Assembly (NCBI RefSeq): GCF_022919715.1
Contig: NZ_CP095042.1
Span: 1,550,001 to 1,614,000 of the forward strand
Source of the DNA: Agromyces sp. H17E-10
Lineage (GTDB): Bacteria > Actinomycetota > Actinomycetes > Actinomycetales > Microbacteriaceae
Reading direction: 5' to 3'
DNA length: 64,000 bases
Shown here in pieces: positions 34,517 through 42,263 of this stretch (positions are counted from its first letter, which is position 1; each line of letters begins with the position of its first letter). A program made the position numbers and the translations under genes. The notes beneath the pieces were generated by a model, which searched no databases, had not been told where the DNA came from, and worked only from the letters and a program-made list of their open reading frames with translations.

Positions 34517-34594
34517 GACGGAGGAGCACGCGTATCGAGACCCTCGCGAGAGGGTCTCGATACGCTCCTCCGTCGCTACTCGACCACCGGGTGG
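34517..34594. repeat. Perfect REP-like hairpin, family A, supplying a gene's stop codon
   Basis: GACGGAGGAG ... GCGTATCGAGACCCTC pairs with GAGGGTCTCGATACGC ... CTCCTCCGTC (34517-34574), followed by GCTACTCGACCACCGGGTGG. The minus-strand ECF42 gene ends inside it: CTA at 34576-34578 is its TAG stop and the previous codons come from the repeat. Confidence 0.85.
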
Positions 34595-35925
34595 CCCGCC
34601 CTCGCCAGGCAGAACCGCCGCACGGGCTCGGTCGGCACGACCGCGGCGAGCTCGCCGTACTGCCTCGCCGCCTCGGCCCTGCGACCGGCGCGCCAGTCGA
34701 GGTCGGCGAGGGCGAGTCGCGCGTCGATCGCGGCGTACGGCGCCGAGCCCTCGGCGAGCGCGTGCAGCTCGCGCGCGACCCGCCGCAGCGCCGCGGAGCG
34801 CTCCCCCGACGGTGTCGCGAGCAGCGCCCGGTGCAGTTCGGCCGACAACCTCGCGACCGTCACGGACGGCGCGCCCCAGACCCGTTCGAGCGCACGGTAG
34901 AAGCCGACCACGCGATCCCAATCGGTGGCGGCGAAGCTCGGCGCCGAACTGTGCAGGCCGGCGATCGCCGCCTCGAGCACGAAGCGTCCGTCGCCGCGAT
35001 CGGCGGCCGCTGCCGCATCGTCGAGGCCGGCCTCGATGAGCCGTCGATCCCACGACCGTCGGTCGACCTCGTCGAGCGGCACCGCCGCCCCCGCGGCATC
35101 CAGTCGCCCGGGCCGTCGCGCGAGCCCCAACCGGATCACCGCCCGCAACCCGCGCACCTCGGCGTCGTCGGGATACTCGGCGACGAGCGCGTCGGCGATC
35201 GACAACGCCTGCCGGCCGAGGTCGTCGAACGGCGTCTGCGGGTCGAGCACGTCGCGGTGGGCGACCGTGAACATGCCCGCGACGGCGGCGAGCACGACGG
35301 GCAGCCGCACCCGCCGCTCGGGCGCCTCGGGCACGTGGAATCGCCCGCGCGCCTCGGCGAGCGCGTGCTTCGCACGGGTCAGCCGGGCGGCGGCGGCCGA
35401 CGGCTGCACGCCCAGGTGGGCGGCGATCCGCGGCACGTCGAGCCCGCACACGAGCCGCAGCGCGAGCACGAGCCGCGCCTGCTCGGTGAGCGCGGGGTCG
35501 CACGCGACGAACAACAGCGCGAGGCGGTCGTCGAGCGCGCCGCCTGCGGTCAGGTCATCGATTCGGGATGCCTCGGCTGAGGCATCCCCATCGCTCGACC
35601 GCATCGCTGAATCGGCCGCGAGCCGCTCGGCGTGGCGCTGCTCGGTCGCGGCCCTGCGGCGATCGTCGAGCCAGGCGCGCTTGCCGACCGTGATGCACCA
35701 CGCGGCGAGCGAGCCGAGCGGCGGGCCGCCGTCACCGGCCTGGGCCTCCGAGTCGAGCGGCCGGCCGTCACCGGGCTCGGCGAATCGAGCGACGGCCCTC
35801 GCGACGGCCTCGGCCGCGTACTCCTGCGCGTCGTCCACGCTGCCCGTGTAGGCGGCGAGGGCGCGCACGATGCGCGGCCAGGCGTCGACGAAGTCCTCGC
35901 CGAGGCCGGCGACCGATCCGCTCAC
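34576..35925 (-). CDS. ECF42-group RNA polymerase sigma factor
   Basis: 449 residues: sigma-70 region 2 (about 15-85, ARIVRALAAYTGSVDDAQEYAAEAV-like), region 4 (RLVCGLDVPRIAAHLGVQPSAAAARLTRAK), then the large TPR-like C-terminal extension of ECF42 (about 200-449). The gene next to it is the YCII/DGPF protein that always accompanies this group. GTG at 35925 is preferred to an ATG at 35949 because it forms a GTGA overlap with the YCII stop. The C-terminal HPVVE and stop are encoded by the repeat at 34517-34594. Confidence 0.92.
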   Translation of the reverse strand: MSGSVAGLGEDFVDAWPRIVRALAAYTGSVDDAQEYAAEAVARAVARFAEPGDGRPLDSEAQAGDGGPPLGSLAAWCITVGKRAWLDDRRRAATEQRHAERLAADSAMRSSDGDASAEASRIDDLTAGGALDDRLALLFVACDPALTEQARLVLALRLVCGLDVPRIAAHLGVQPSAAAARLTRAKHALAEARGRFHVPEAPERRVRLPVVLAAVAGMFTVAHRDVLDPQTPFDDLGRQALSIADALVAEYPDDAEVRGLRAVIRLGLARRPGRLDAAGAAVPLDEVDRRSWDRRLIEAGLDDAAAAADRGDGRFVLEAAIAGLHSSAPSFAATDWDRVVGFYRALERVWGAPSVTVARLSAELHRALLATPSGERSAALRRVARELHALAEGSAPYAAIDARLALADLDWRAGRRAEAARQYGELAAVVPTEPVRRFCLARAGHPVVE

Positions 35926-36311
35926 GAGGTCGGGAACACCTTGCGCCACTCGATGTGCCCGCCGGTCGGCACGAGTGCCGCGATCTGCCGGGCGACCTGC
36001 TCGTCGTCGGTCTCGACGAGGTAGTAGCCAGAGACGACCTCGGTCGTGTCGGGGTAGGGGCCGTCGGAGTAGACGGCGTCGTCGAGCACCCGGTCGCCGG
36101 TGCCCGGGGTGACGTGCCCGCCGTGGCGCGCGTTCTGCAGCGCGGCACCGCCGACGAGCCGGGCCCCGAGCTTGACGACGGCCTCCTGGAAGGCCTTGTG
36201 CGCGGGGAAGTTGTTCTCGGGCTCACCGCCCGGCACGCCGCCACCGCCGTTCAGGAACGCGTCCGAGTCCCAGTCGGGCTCGTGGATGAGGTACATGTAC
36301 GTGTCGGTCAT
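35922..36311 (-). CDS. YCII/DGPF-domain protein, ECF42 partner
   Basis: 129 residues, a ferredoxin-like YCII fold (MYLIHEPDWD, VYSDGPYPDTTEVVSGYYLVE, EWRKVFP). The DGPY segment is the family's signature. YCII proteins are encoded with ECF42 sigmas and are probably their targets or enzymes of unknown reaction. An in-frame ATG at 36321 abuts AAGGAG too closely, so 36311 is preferred. Confidence 0.88.
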   Translation of the reverse strand: MTDTYMYLIHEPDWDSDAFLNGGGGVPGGEPENNFPAHKAFQEAVVKLGARLVGGAALQNARHGGHVTPGTGDRVLDDAVYSDGPYPDTTEVVSGYYLVETDDEQVARQIAALVPTGGHIEWRKVFPTS

Positions 36312-36360
36312 GATGTCTCGCATCTCCTTCGTCGAGGCCCGTCGCGGGCCCGTGACGACG

Positions 36361-36382
36361 TTCGTCACACCATGGTGACGAA
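36361..36382. promoter_or_regulatory. Inverted repeat upstream of YCII-ECF42 pair
   Basis: TTCGTCAC, 6-nt spacer, GTGACGAA. It lies 50-70 bp upstream of the YCII start on the minus strand and could be an operator or part of the ECF42-dependent promoter. Confidence 0.45.
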
Positions 36383-36436
36383 GTCGGCCGCTCGAAATCG
36401 ACATCGATCGCGAAAGTCCTCGCCAGCGGGCCGAGG

Positions 36437-37723
36437 TCAGAGATTCGCCGTGAGTCGCGCGAGCTCGGCGAGCCGGTCGGCGCGGTCTCGGGGAACGCCC
36501 GGCACACCGGGCCGCTGCTGCTCGGGCCGGGGACCGTCGAGCGGCCGGTACGCGACCCCCTGCGCATCGAGCCACGCCAGGTACTCGGGCAGCCGCGCCG
36601 CGAAGTCGTCCGGGGCGACCGGCCCGCCGTTCCAGGCGACCTCGGCGAACGCGCCGAGCCGCGGGAACACGGCGTAGTCGAGCCGGTCGCGACCGTCGAG
36701 GTGCTCGCACCAGACGTTCGCCTGCACGCCGACGACGCGGTCGGCGAACCCCGACGGTGCGCCGGCCGGCACCGGGTCGAACGTGCCGACGTCCTCGAGC
36801 GAGAGCACCGTGCCCACCGGGATGGGTTCGTCCTCCCGATCGGACTGCCGGTAGTCGAAGTACGTCCAGAGATCGGGGCACAGCACGACGTCGTGACCGA
36901 GCCGCGCGCCGAGCTCGGCCCCGACCGGTCCGCGCCACGAGGCCACGACCGCATCGGGTGCGGGGTCGCGGCCCTCGAGCATCTCGTCCCAGCCGACGAC
37001 GCGGCGCCCGTGCCCGCGCACCCGGTCGGCGACCTGCGCGAGGAACCACGACTGCAGTTCCTCCTCGTTCGCGAGCCCGCGCTCGGCCATGAGCTCCTGG
37101 GTGCGGGCGTCGGCCCGCCACCGGTCCTTGCGCACCTCGTCGCCGCCGAGGCCGATGAGCTCGGAGTCGAACACGTCGCACAGCTCGTCGAACACCGTGC
37201 CGATGAACTCGAGCGTCGACGCCTCGACGTTGAGCACCTCGTCGCTGATGCCGAAGCGCGGCCACGGCTCCGAGATGCGCTCGCGCACGGCGTCGGCGCC
37301 GCCGACTCCGAACTCGGGATACGCGGCGAGGATCGCCTGCGCATGGCCGGGTACATCGATCTCGGGCACGATGCGGATGCCGCGGGCCGCCGCATACCGC
37401 ACGAGCCCGCGCAGCTCGTGCTGGGTGTACCAGCCCTCGTGCGGCACCCCGTCGAGGGTCGAGCGCGGCCCGTGGCCGAGTTGGGTCTGCGACCGGCGCC
37501 CGCCGACCTCGGTGAGCCGGGGGTAGGCGCGCACCTCGAACCGCCAGCCCTGGTCGTCGGTGAGGTGCAGCTGCAGCACGTTGAGGCGGTGCGCCGCGAG
37601 CAGGTCGACGAAGCGCTCGAGGTCGGCGATGGGCCGGTACCGGCGCGCGACGTCGAGCATGACGCCGCGCCACGCGAAGCGGGGCTCACCATCGAGGCGG
37701 AGGCCGGGTGCGGGTGCGGTCAC
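36437..37723 (-). CDS. GH20 beta-N-acetylhexosaminidase
   Basis: 428 residues, essentially the GH20 catalytic barrel alone. MLDVARRYRPIADLERFVDLLAAHRLNVLQLHLTDDQGWR is the family start; catalytic Asp-Glu lie in GLGGDEVRKDRW, where the usual His before GGDE is replaced by Leu; later WSWRGP-like and VQANVWCEH segments form the sugar pocket. No signal peptide, so it would act on imported chito- or muropeptide sugars. The N-terminal GH20b domain is missing. GTG start overlaps the proC stop (GTGA). Confidence 0.88.
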   Translation of the reverse strand: MTAPAPGLRLDGEPRFAWRGVMLDVARRYRPIADLERFVDLLAAHRLNVLQLHLTDDQGWRFEVRAYPRLTEVGGRRSQTQLGHGPRSTLDGVPHEGWYTQHELRGLVRYAAARGIRIVPEIDVPGHAQAILAAYPEFGVGGADAVRERISEPWPRFGISDEVLNVEASTLEFIGTVFDELCDVFDSELIGLGGDEVRKDRWRADARTQELMAERGLANEEELQSWFLAQVADRVRGHGRRVVGWDEMLEGRDPAPDAVVASWRGPVGAELGARLGHDVVLCPDLWTYFDYRQSDREDEPIPVGTVLSLEDVGTFDPVPAGAPSGFADRVVGVQANVWCEHLDGRDRLDYAVFPRLGAFAEVAWNGGPVAPDDFAARLPEYLAWLDAQGVAYRPLDGPRPEQQRPGVPGVPRDRADRLAELARLTANL

Positions 37724-38568
37724 GCGCCGGCCGCCAACTCGCGCGCCCGGGCGAGCGCGGCGTCGGTGGCCCGGTCGAACGTCTGCTTGAGCTGCGCCTC
37801 CTCGAGCACGGCGACCGCGCGCTCGGTGGTGCCCTTCGGGCTCGTCACGCGACGGCGCAGCTCGGCCGGGTCCTCCCCGGCGTCGGCGAGCAGCTCGCTC
37901 GCTCCGCGGAACGTGCCCTGCACCATCACGGCCGCCTGTTCGGGCGTGAACCCCTTGTCGATCGCCGTCGCGGTGAGCTGCTCGATGAGGTAGAAAACGT
38001 AGGCCGGCCCCGAGCCCGAGATCGTCGAGAGCGCGTCGAGCTGCGACTCGGGCACGACGAGCACCTCGCCGACGGTCTCGAAGAGCGCGACGGCGAGCGC
38101 GAGATCGTCGTCGCTCGAGCGGGTGCCCGGCGAGACGCCCGTGACCGCTCGGCCCACGATCGCCGGCGTGTTCGGCATGGTGCGGATGACGCTCACCGAG
38201 TCGGGCACGAGCGACTCGAACGTCGCGACGGTGACGCCGGCGGCGACCGAGACGACGACCGTGCCGGGCTCGAGCGCGTCGGCGATCTCGCGCAGGAGAT
38301 CGGGCACCATGGCCGGCTTCACGCCGACGACCACGACCTTCGCTCCGGCGACCGCGCGGCGGTTCGCCGAGGCATCCTCGTCGGTGGAGAAGCTCGTGAC
38401 GCCGGGCAGTGCGGCGAGCGCGGCGGCCTTCGCCGCGGTGCGGTTCGTGGCTCGGATGCCCTCCGCCTCGACCCCCGGCCGGAGCAGGCCCGAGAGGATC
38501 GCCCCCGACATCGATCCGGCCCCGAGGAAGGCGATGACGGGCAGCTTCACGACGGCGTCGGCACTCAT
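37720..38568 (-). CDS. proC: Pyrroline-5-carboxylate reductase
   Basis: 282 residues; the last step of proline synthesis, NADPH-dependent. N-terminal Rossmann motif FLGAGSMSGAILSGLL (about 14-29), VVGVKPAMVPDLL, MPNTPAIVGRAVTGVSPG and the C-terminal ISGSGPAYVFYLIEQL and VTSPKGTTERAVAVLE blocks are all family-specific. ATG is 6 nt after TAGGAT (leaderless), divergent from the cation transporter. Confidence 0.95.
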   Translation of the reverse strand: MSADAVVKLPVIAFLGAGSMSGAILSGLLRPGVEAEGIRATNRTAAKAAALAALPGVTSFSTDEDASANRRAVAGAKVVVVGVKPAMVPDLLREIADALEPGTVVVSVAAGVTVATFESLVPDSVSVIRTMPNTPAIVGRAVTGVSPGTRSSDDDLALAVALFETVGEVLVVPESQLDALSTISGSGPAYVFYLIEQLTATAIDKGFTPEQAAVMVQGTFRGASELLADAGEDPAELRRRVTSPKGTTERAVAVLEEAQLKQTFDRATDAALARARELAAGA

Positions 38569-38587
38569 GCGACCATCCTAGGTTTCG

Positions 38588-38703
38588 TGCACACGGCCGA
38601 TCTCGACCGTCCGTAGGATTGACGCCATGAGTGCATCCGGCGGTATGCACGCAGCCGATCTCGACCGTCCGTAGGATTGACGCCATGAGTGCATCCGGCG
38701 GTA
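38588..38703. repeat. 58-bp tandem duplication over a promoter and start codon
   Basis: Two copies (38588-38645 and 38646-38703), identical apart from a few mismatches near the unit's left end (38593, 38595). Each carries TAGGAT, 7 nt, then ATGAGTGCATCCGGCGG. The second copy starts the cation transporter; the first starts a 15-codon ORF. Confidence 0.9.
38627..38674 (+). CDS. Leader ORF created by tandem duplication
   Basis: Fifteen codons (MSASGGMHAADLDRP) with TAG at 38672-38674, starting at the first-copy ATG 7 nt after TAGGAT. The stop codon coincides with the -10 of the second copy. It is not in frame with the transporter. Likely a by-product of the duplication. Confidence 0.4.
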   Translation: MSASGGMHAADLDRP

Positions 38704-39647
38704 CGAAAGCGATCATCGCGGCGTTCCTCGCGAACCTGGGCATCGCGATCACGAAGCTCATCGCGTGGGCGGTCTCGGGGTCGGCGTCGATGCTCGCCGA
38801 GGCCGTGCACTCGTTCGCCGACTCGGGCAACCAGGTGCTGCTCATCTTCGGCGGTCGCAAGGCGCGCAAGGTCGCCGACAAGGAGCACCCGTTCGGCTAC
38901 GGCCGCGAACGCTACGTGTACGCGTTCATCGTGTCGATCATCCTGTTCTCGGTCGGTGGCGTGTTCTCGATCTACGAGGGCGTCGAGAAGCTGCAGCACC
39001 CGCACGAGCTGACCAACATCTGGGTGCCGATCGCGGTGCTCGTGATCGCGATCCTGCTCGAGTCGTTCTCGCTGCGCACCGCGGTGAAGGAGTCGAACCA
39101 GATCCGCGGTCGGCAGAGCTGGATCCAGTTCGTGCGGCGCGCGAAGGCGCCCGAGCTGCCCGTCGTGCTGCTCGAAGACGTCGCGGCCCTCATCGGCCTC
39201 GTCTTCGCCCTCTTCGGCGTCGGCCTCACCGCCATCACCCACAACCCCGTGTTCGACGCGGTCGGCACCCTCATGATCGGTACCTTGCTCGTCGTGGTCG
39301 CGATCGTGCTCGGCATCGAGACGAAGTCGCTGCTCGTCGGCGAGGGCGCCGGTGAGGACGACGTGCAGAAGATCGAGCAGGCGATCCTCGCCGGCCCCGA
39401 GGCCGAGCGCATCATCCACATGAAGACCCTCTACCTCGGGCCCGACGAACTGCTCGTCGCCGCGAAGCTCGGCTTCGCGTCCGACCAGAAGCTGCTCGAG
39501 GTGGCCGCCGCGACGAACGTCATCGAGCAGCGCATCCGGCACGCCGTGCCCGCGGCGCGCGTCATCTACGTCGAGCCCGACGTGTACGTCGACCCGAACC
39601 AGACGACGCCCCCGACCGACGCGATCGTCATCAAGGGGCTCGAGTAG
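38685..39647 (+). CDS. Cation diffusion facilitator transporter
   Basis: 320 residues. About six helices; metal-site pattern HSFADSGNQVLL in helix 2 and DVAALIGLVFALFGVG in helix 5, with the signature KEHPFGYGRERY. The cytoplasmic C-terminal domain (about 215-320) follows. Exports divalent cations (Zn, Co, Fe or Mn) in exchange for protons. ATG at 38685 is in the second copy of the 58-bp duplication, 7 nt after TAGGAT. Confidence 0.92.
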   Translation: MSASGGTKAIIAAFLANLGIAITKLIAWAVSGSASMLAEAVHSFADSGNQVLLIFGGRKARKVADKEHPFGYGRERYVYAFIVSIILFSVGGVFSIYEGVEKLQHPHELTNIWVPIAVLVIAILLESFSLRTAVKESNQIRGRQSWIQFVRRAKAPELPVVLLEDVAALIGLVFALFGVGLTAITHNPVFDAVGTLMIGTLLVVVAIVLGIETKSLLVGEGAGEDDVQKIEQAILAGPEAERIIHMKTLYLGPDELLVAAKLGFASDQKLLEVAAATNVIEQRIRHAVPAARVIYVEPDVYVDPNQTTPPTDAIVIKGLE

Positions 39648-39667
39648 CGGCATCCCGCGAACCGGCC

Positions 39668-39710
39668 GAGGCCGCCCGCGATCGATCTTCGGATCGTCGC
39701 GGGCGGCCTC
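39668..39710. terminator. Strong UUCG-loop hairpin between convergent genes
   Basis: GAGGCCGCCCGCGA ... GATC with complement, one bulged base and a TTCG loop. Between the CDF transporter and the convergent SDR gene; no U tract. Confidence 0.7.
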
Positions 39711-39729
39711 GGTCGTGAAGCAGCAGGAC

Positions 39730-40515
39730 TCAGAAGTGCGTGCCGCCGTCGATGCGCACCTCGGTGCCGGTGACGAAGGCGCCGTCGCTGCTCGCGAGCA
39801 TCGCGACGACCGAGGCGACGGTCTCGGGGCCGGCGAAGCCCTGACCGAGCGCGGGCTGCAGCTTCATGAAGAGCATCATGTCGGCGTCGTCGGGCAGGCC
39901 GGGGCCCTGGCTCTGCTTCGACTGGCCCGAGCCGTCGGTCATGCCCGACGAGATCGAGCCGGGCTGCACCGAGTTGAAGCGGATGCCCTGCTTCGCGTAC
40001 TCGGCGGCGAGCGCGTGCGTCATCGACTGCACTCCGCCCTTGCTGGCCGCGTACGCCGCCATGTAGGGGTGGGCGAACATTGCCGAGGTCGAGCTGAAGT
40101 TGACGACGGCGGCGCCGTCGCCCGCGAGGAGAGCGGGGATCGACTCGCGGATGACGAGGAACGTGCCGACGAGGTTCACGCGGACGACCTGTTCGAACGC
40201 GTCGAGCGTGGTCTCGTGGGTGTGCGACGAGCGCAGGATGCCCGCGGCGTTCACGAGTGCGTCGAGCCCGCCCAGCCAGGCGACGGCATCGGCGACGCCG
40301 GCCTGCACGGATGCCTCGTCGGCGATGTTCATCGTCACGATGTGCAGGCGTTCGGCGGCGTCGCCGGCCTTGGCGACGGTGTCGGCGAGGCCCGCGGCGC
40401 TGACGTCGGCTGCGGCGACGCGGCCGCCCTCGGCGAGCATGCGCAGGACGGTGGCCTGGCCGATGCCCGATCCACCGCCGGTGACGAGTGCGCGGCGACC
40501 TTCATAGCGGTTCAT
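39730..40515 (-). CDS. SDR-family oxidoreductase
   Basis: 261-residue classical short-chain dehydrogenase. Cofactor motif TGGGSGIGQA (about 12-21), NAAG at VNAAGILR, catalytic Ser in VNFSSTS, and YAASKGGVQ with the YxxxK pair; PG motif QPGSISSGM. Asp in AAADVSA favours NAD. Alcohol or hydroxyacyl substrate unknown. Divergent from a TetR gene across 117 bp containing a palindrome. Confidence 0.9.
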   Translation of the reverse strand: MNRYEGRRALVTGGGSGIGQATVLRMLAEGGRVAAADVSAAGLADTVAKAGDAAERLHIVTMNIADEASVQAGVADAVAWLGGLDALVNAAGILRSSHTHETTLDAFEQVVRVNLVGTFLVIRESIPALLAGDGAAVVNFSSTSAMFAHPYMAAYAASKGGVQSMTHALAAEYAKQGIRFNSVQPGSISSGMTDGSGQSKQSQGPGLPDDADMMLFMKLQPALGQGFAGPETVASVVAMLASSDGAFVTGTEVRIDGGTHF

Positions 40516-40568
40516 ATATTGCGACCTTTCAGAGAGTCTGTTTCGATGTATTACACGTTACGCCCGTA

Positions 40569-40583
40569 TGGCACGACGTGCCA
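40569..40583. promoter_or_regulatory. TetR-type operator palindrome
   Basis: TGGCACG-A-CGTGCCA, 7-bp arms around one base, in the divergent SDR-TetR gap. Likely bound by the adjacent TetR protein to control both genes. Confidence 0.65.
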
Positions 40584-40632
40584 CTATGACAAACAACGAC
40601 CATGGCCGACGTATTTCGCGTACGCTTCGACC

Positions 40633-41298
40633 GTGGAACGCAGCACCCCCGTCCGGCCAGGCCCGGCCGCCGCGCCGTCGCCGGCACCCCCGTCGCTCAC
40701 CGCTCGCCGCAAGGCCGCGACGCAGCTCGAGATCGCCCGCGCCGCGGCCGTGCTCTTCGCCGAGCACGGCGCCGATCAGGTGACGGCCGAGACGATCGCC
40801 GCGAGCGCAGGCGTCTCGTTGCGCACCTTCTACCGCTACTTCCGCACGAAGGAGGACGCGGTCGCCCCGCTCCTCGCGGGCGGCGCCGACGCCTGGCAGC
40901 AGGCGCTCGCCGCCACGACCGGCGACCCGATCGCCGCGATCCCCGCCGTGATCGAGGCGCAGCTCACGCCCGTGACCGAGCTCGACCACGAGGGACTGCG
41001 GTGGACCCGTGGCCTGCTGCGCGCGGCCGTCGACGACCCGGCCCTGCTCACGGTGTGGCACCGCGTGAACCACGACTCCGAGGCACGGCTCCGGGCCATC
41101 ATCGCCGAACTCGTCGACGAGGACGCCGACCCGTTCGAGGTGCGCCTCACGGCGACCGCCGCGACCGACGCCGTGCGCGTCGGCCTCGAGGCGTGGGCCG
41201 CCGGTGACGGCCCCGACACCGGACCGGGTTCGGCGGCCGATCTCGCGGTGCGCGCGTTCGCCCAGCTCTCGCGCGGCATCACGCTCGTGCCGAGCTGA
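40633..41298 (+). CDS. TetR-family transcriptional regulator
   Basis: 221 residues. HTH: [43 protein letters not shown] is standard TetR (about 30-75). A Pro/Ala-rich tail of about 25 residues precedes it. Ligand domain unknown. GTG at 40633 is 6 nt after TACGCT; the longer in-frame extension runs through the divergent promoter and is rejected. It likely represses the SDR gene and itself. Confidence 0.88.
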   Translation: [221 protein letters not shown]

Positions 41299-42160
41299 GC
41301 TCCCGCACCACCTCGAGCACGTCGTCGACCGACTGCGCCGGGTCGACCACCGGCGCCTGCACGTGGCGCACGACGCCGGCGGTGTCGACGAGCAGGGTGA
41401 CCCGCTTCAGCCGGTCGGCACCGCCCGCGCGGAACACCGGCAGCCGCAGCGCCGACGCCGCGAGACCGTCCTGGTCGGAGGCGAGCAGGTACGGCAACTC
41501 GGCATGCGCCGCGAACGCCGCCTGCTGCTCGGGATGCTGCGTGCTGACGCCGAGCACCCGTGCCCCGGCGTCCGCGAGGGCCGCATGCCGCCGGCCGTAC
41601 GTGAGGCACTCGAGCGTGCAGCCGGCCGTGCCCGGCACCTCGCCCCAGCGCGGCGGATAGCCGTGGGTACCCGGCGCGTACGCACCGGGGAAGAAGAACA
41701 GCGCGGTCCACCGATCGGGGTCCACGAGCTGCACGGTCGACCCGTCGTGCGCCGTCAAGGAGACATCAGGGACACGCGCCCCCTCGAGGCCGCGCACCCG
41801 CGCGAGGTCGCCGTCGCCGAGTGCACCGCTCAGCGTGCCGTCGCCCATGACGAACCGGGTGCCCCACTCCTGCAGGGCGAGCAGCACCGGTAGCAGCCCT
41901 TCGCCGCTCGGCGTGAGCCGGTAGTCGTGGCGCGGCGGACGCGCCGAGTACGGCACCTTCTCGAGCACGCCGTGCTCGACGAGTGAGCCCAGCCGTTCGG
42001 TGAGCGCACGGCGCGAGAGGCCGAGCTCGCGCGCGAAGCCCTCGAACCGGGTGACCCCGGCGGCGGCCTCGCGCACGATGAGCAGGCTCTGCCAGTCGCC
42101 GACGACGCCGAGCGACTGCGCGATGCCGCACGTGCTGTCGGTCAGGTCCTCGCGGCGCAT
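41279..42160 (-). CDS. HxlR-type winged helix fused to peroxiredoxin domain
   Basis: 293 residues. N-terminal HxlR HTH (about 8-105): STCGIAQSLGVVGDWQSLLIVREA, FEGFARELGLSRRALTERLGSLVEHGVLEK, YRLTPSGEGLLPVLLAL. C-terminal peroxiredoxin/AhpC-TSA domain (about 128-293): ALFFFPGAYAPG and the GCTLEC site (Cys181 and Cys185, PrxQ-like). HxlR Cys11 could also be redox-active. It reads as a one-protein oxidant sensor-regulator (inference). ATG at 42160 is chosen from GGGGGAG spacing; ATG 42169 is possible. Its 3' end overlaps tetR by 20 bp. Confidence 0.87.
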   Translation of the reverse strand: MRREDLTDSTCGIAQSLGVVGDWQSLLIVREAAAGVTRFEGFARELGLSRRALTERLGSLVEHGVLEKVPYSARPPRHDYRLTPSGEGLLPVLLALQEWGTRFVMGDGTLSGALGDGDLARVRGLEGARVPDVSLTAHDGSTVQLVDPDRWTALFFFPGAYAPGTHGYPPRWGEVPGTAGCTLECLTYGRRHAALADAGARVLGVSTQHPEQQAAFAAHAELPYLLASDQDGLAASALRLPVFRAGGADRLKRVTLLVDTAGVVRHVQAPVVDPAQSVDDVLEVVRELSSARA

Positions 42161-42206
42161 GGCGTCCATTCTCCCCCGCCGCGGGCCGACTGCGGTCGAC
42201 GCGGCC

Positions 42207-42239
42207 GTCGTGTAAGTTCCAATATGGAACTTACACGAC
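42207..42239. promoter_or_regulatory. 33-bp perfect operator palindrome between HxlR-Prx and MFS genes
   Basis: Fifteen-base arms (GTCGTGTAAGTTCCA and complement) around ATA. Located midway in the 103-bp divergent gap, so one regulator, probably the HxlR-Prx fusion, can control both genes. Confidence 0.8.
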
Positions 42240-42263
42240 ATCGCCCCGACGAGGAGGTGGCCG

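Noticed and set aside
36361..36382. ECF42 promoter at the YCII inverted repeat
   Set aside because: I could not fit a convincing -35/-10 pair on the minus strand; listed only as an inverted repeat.
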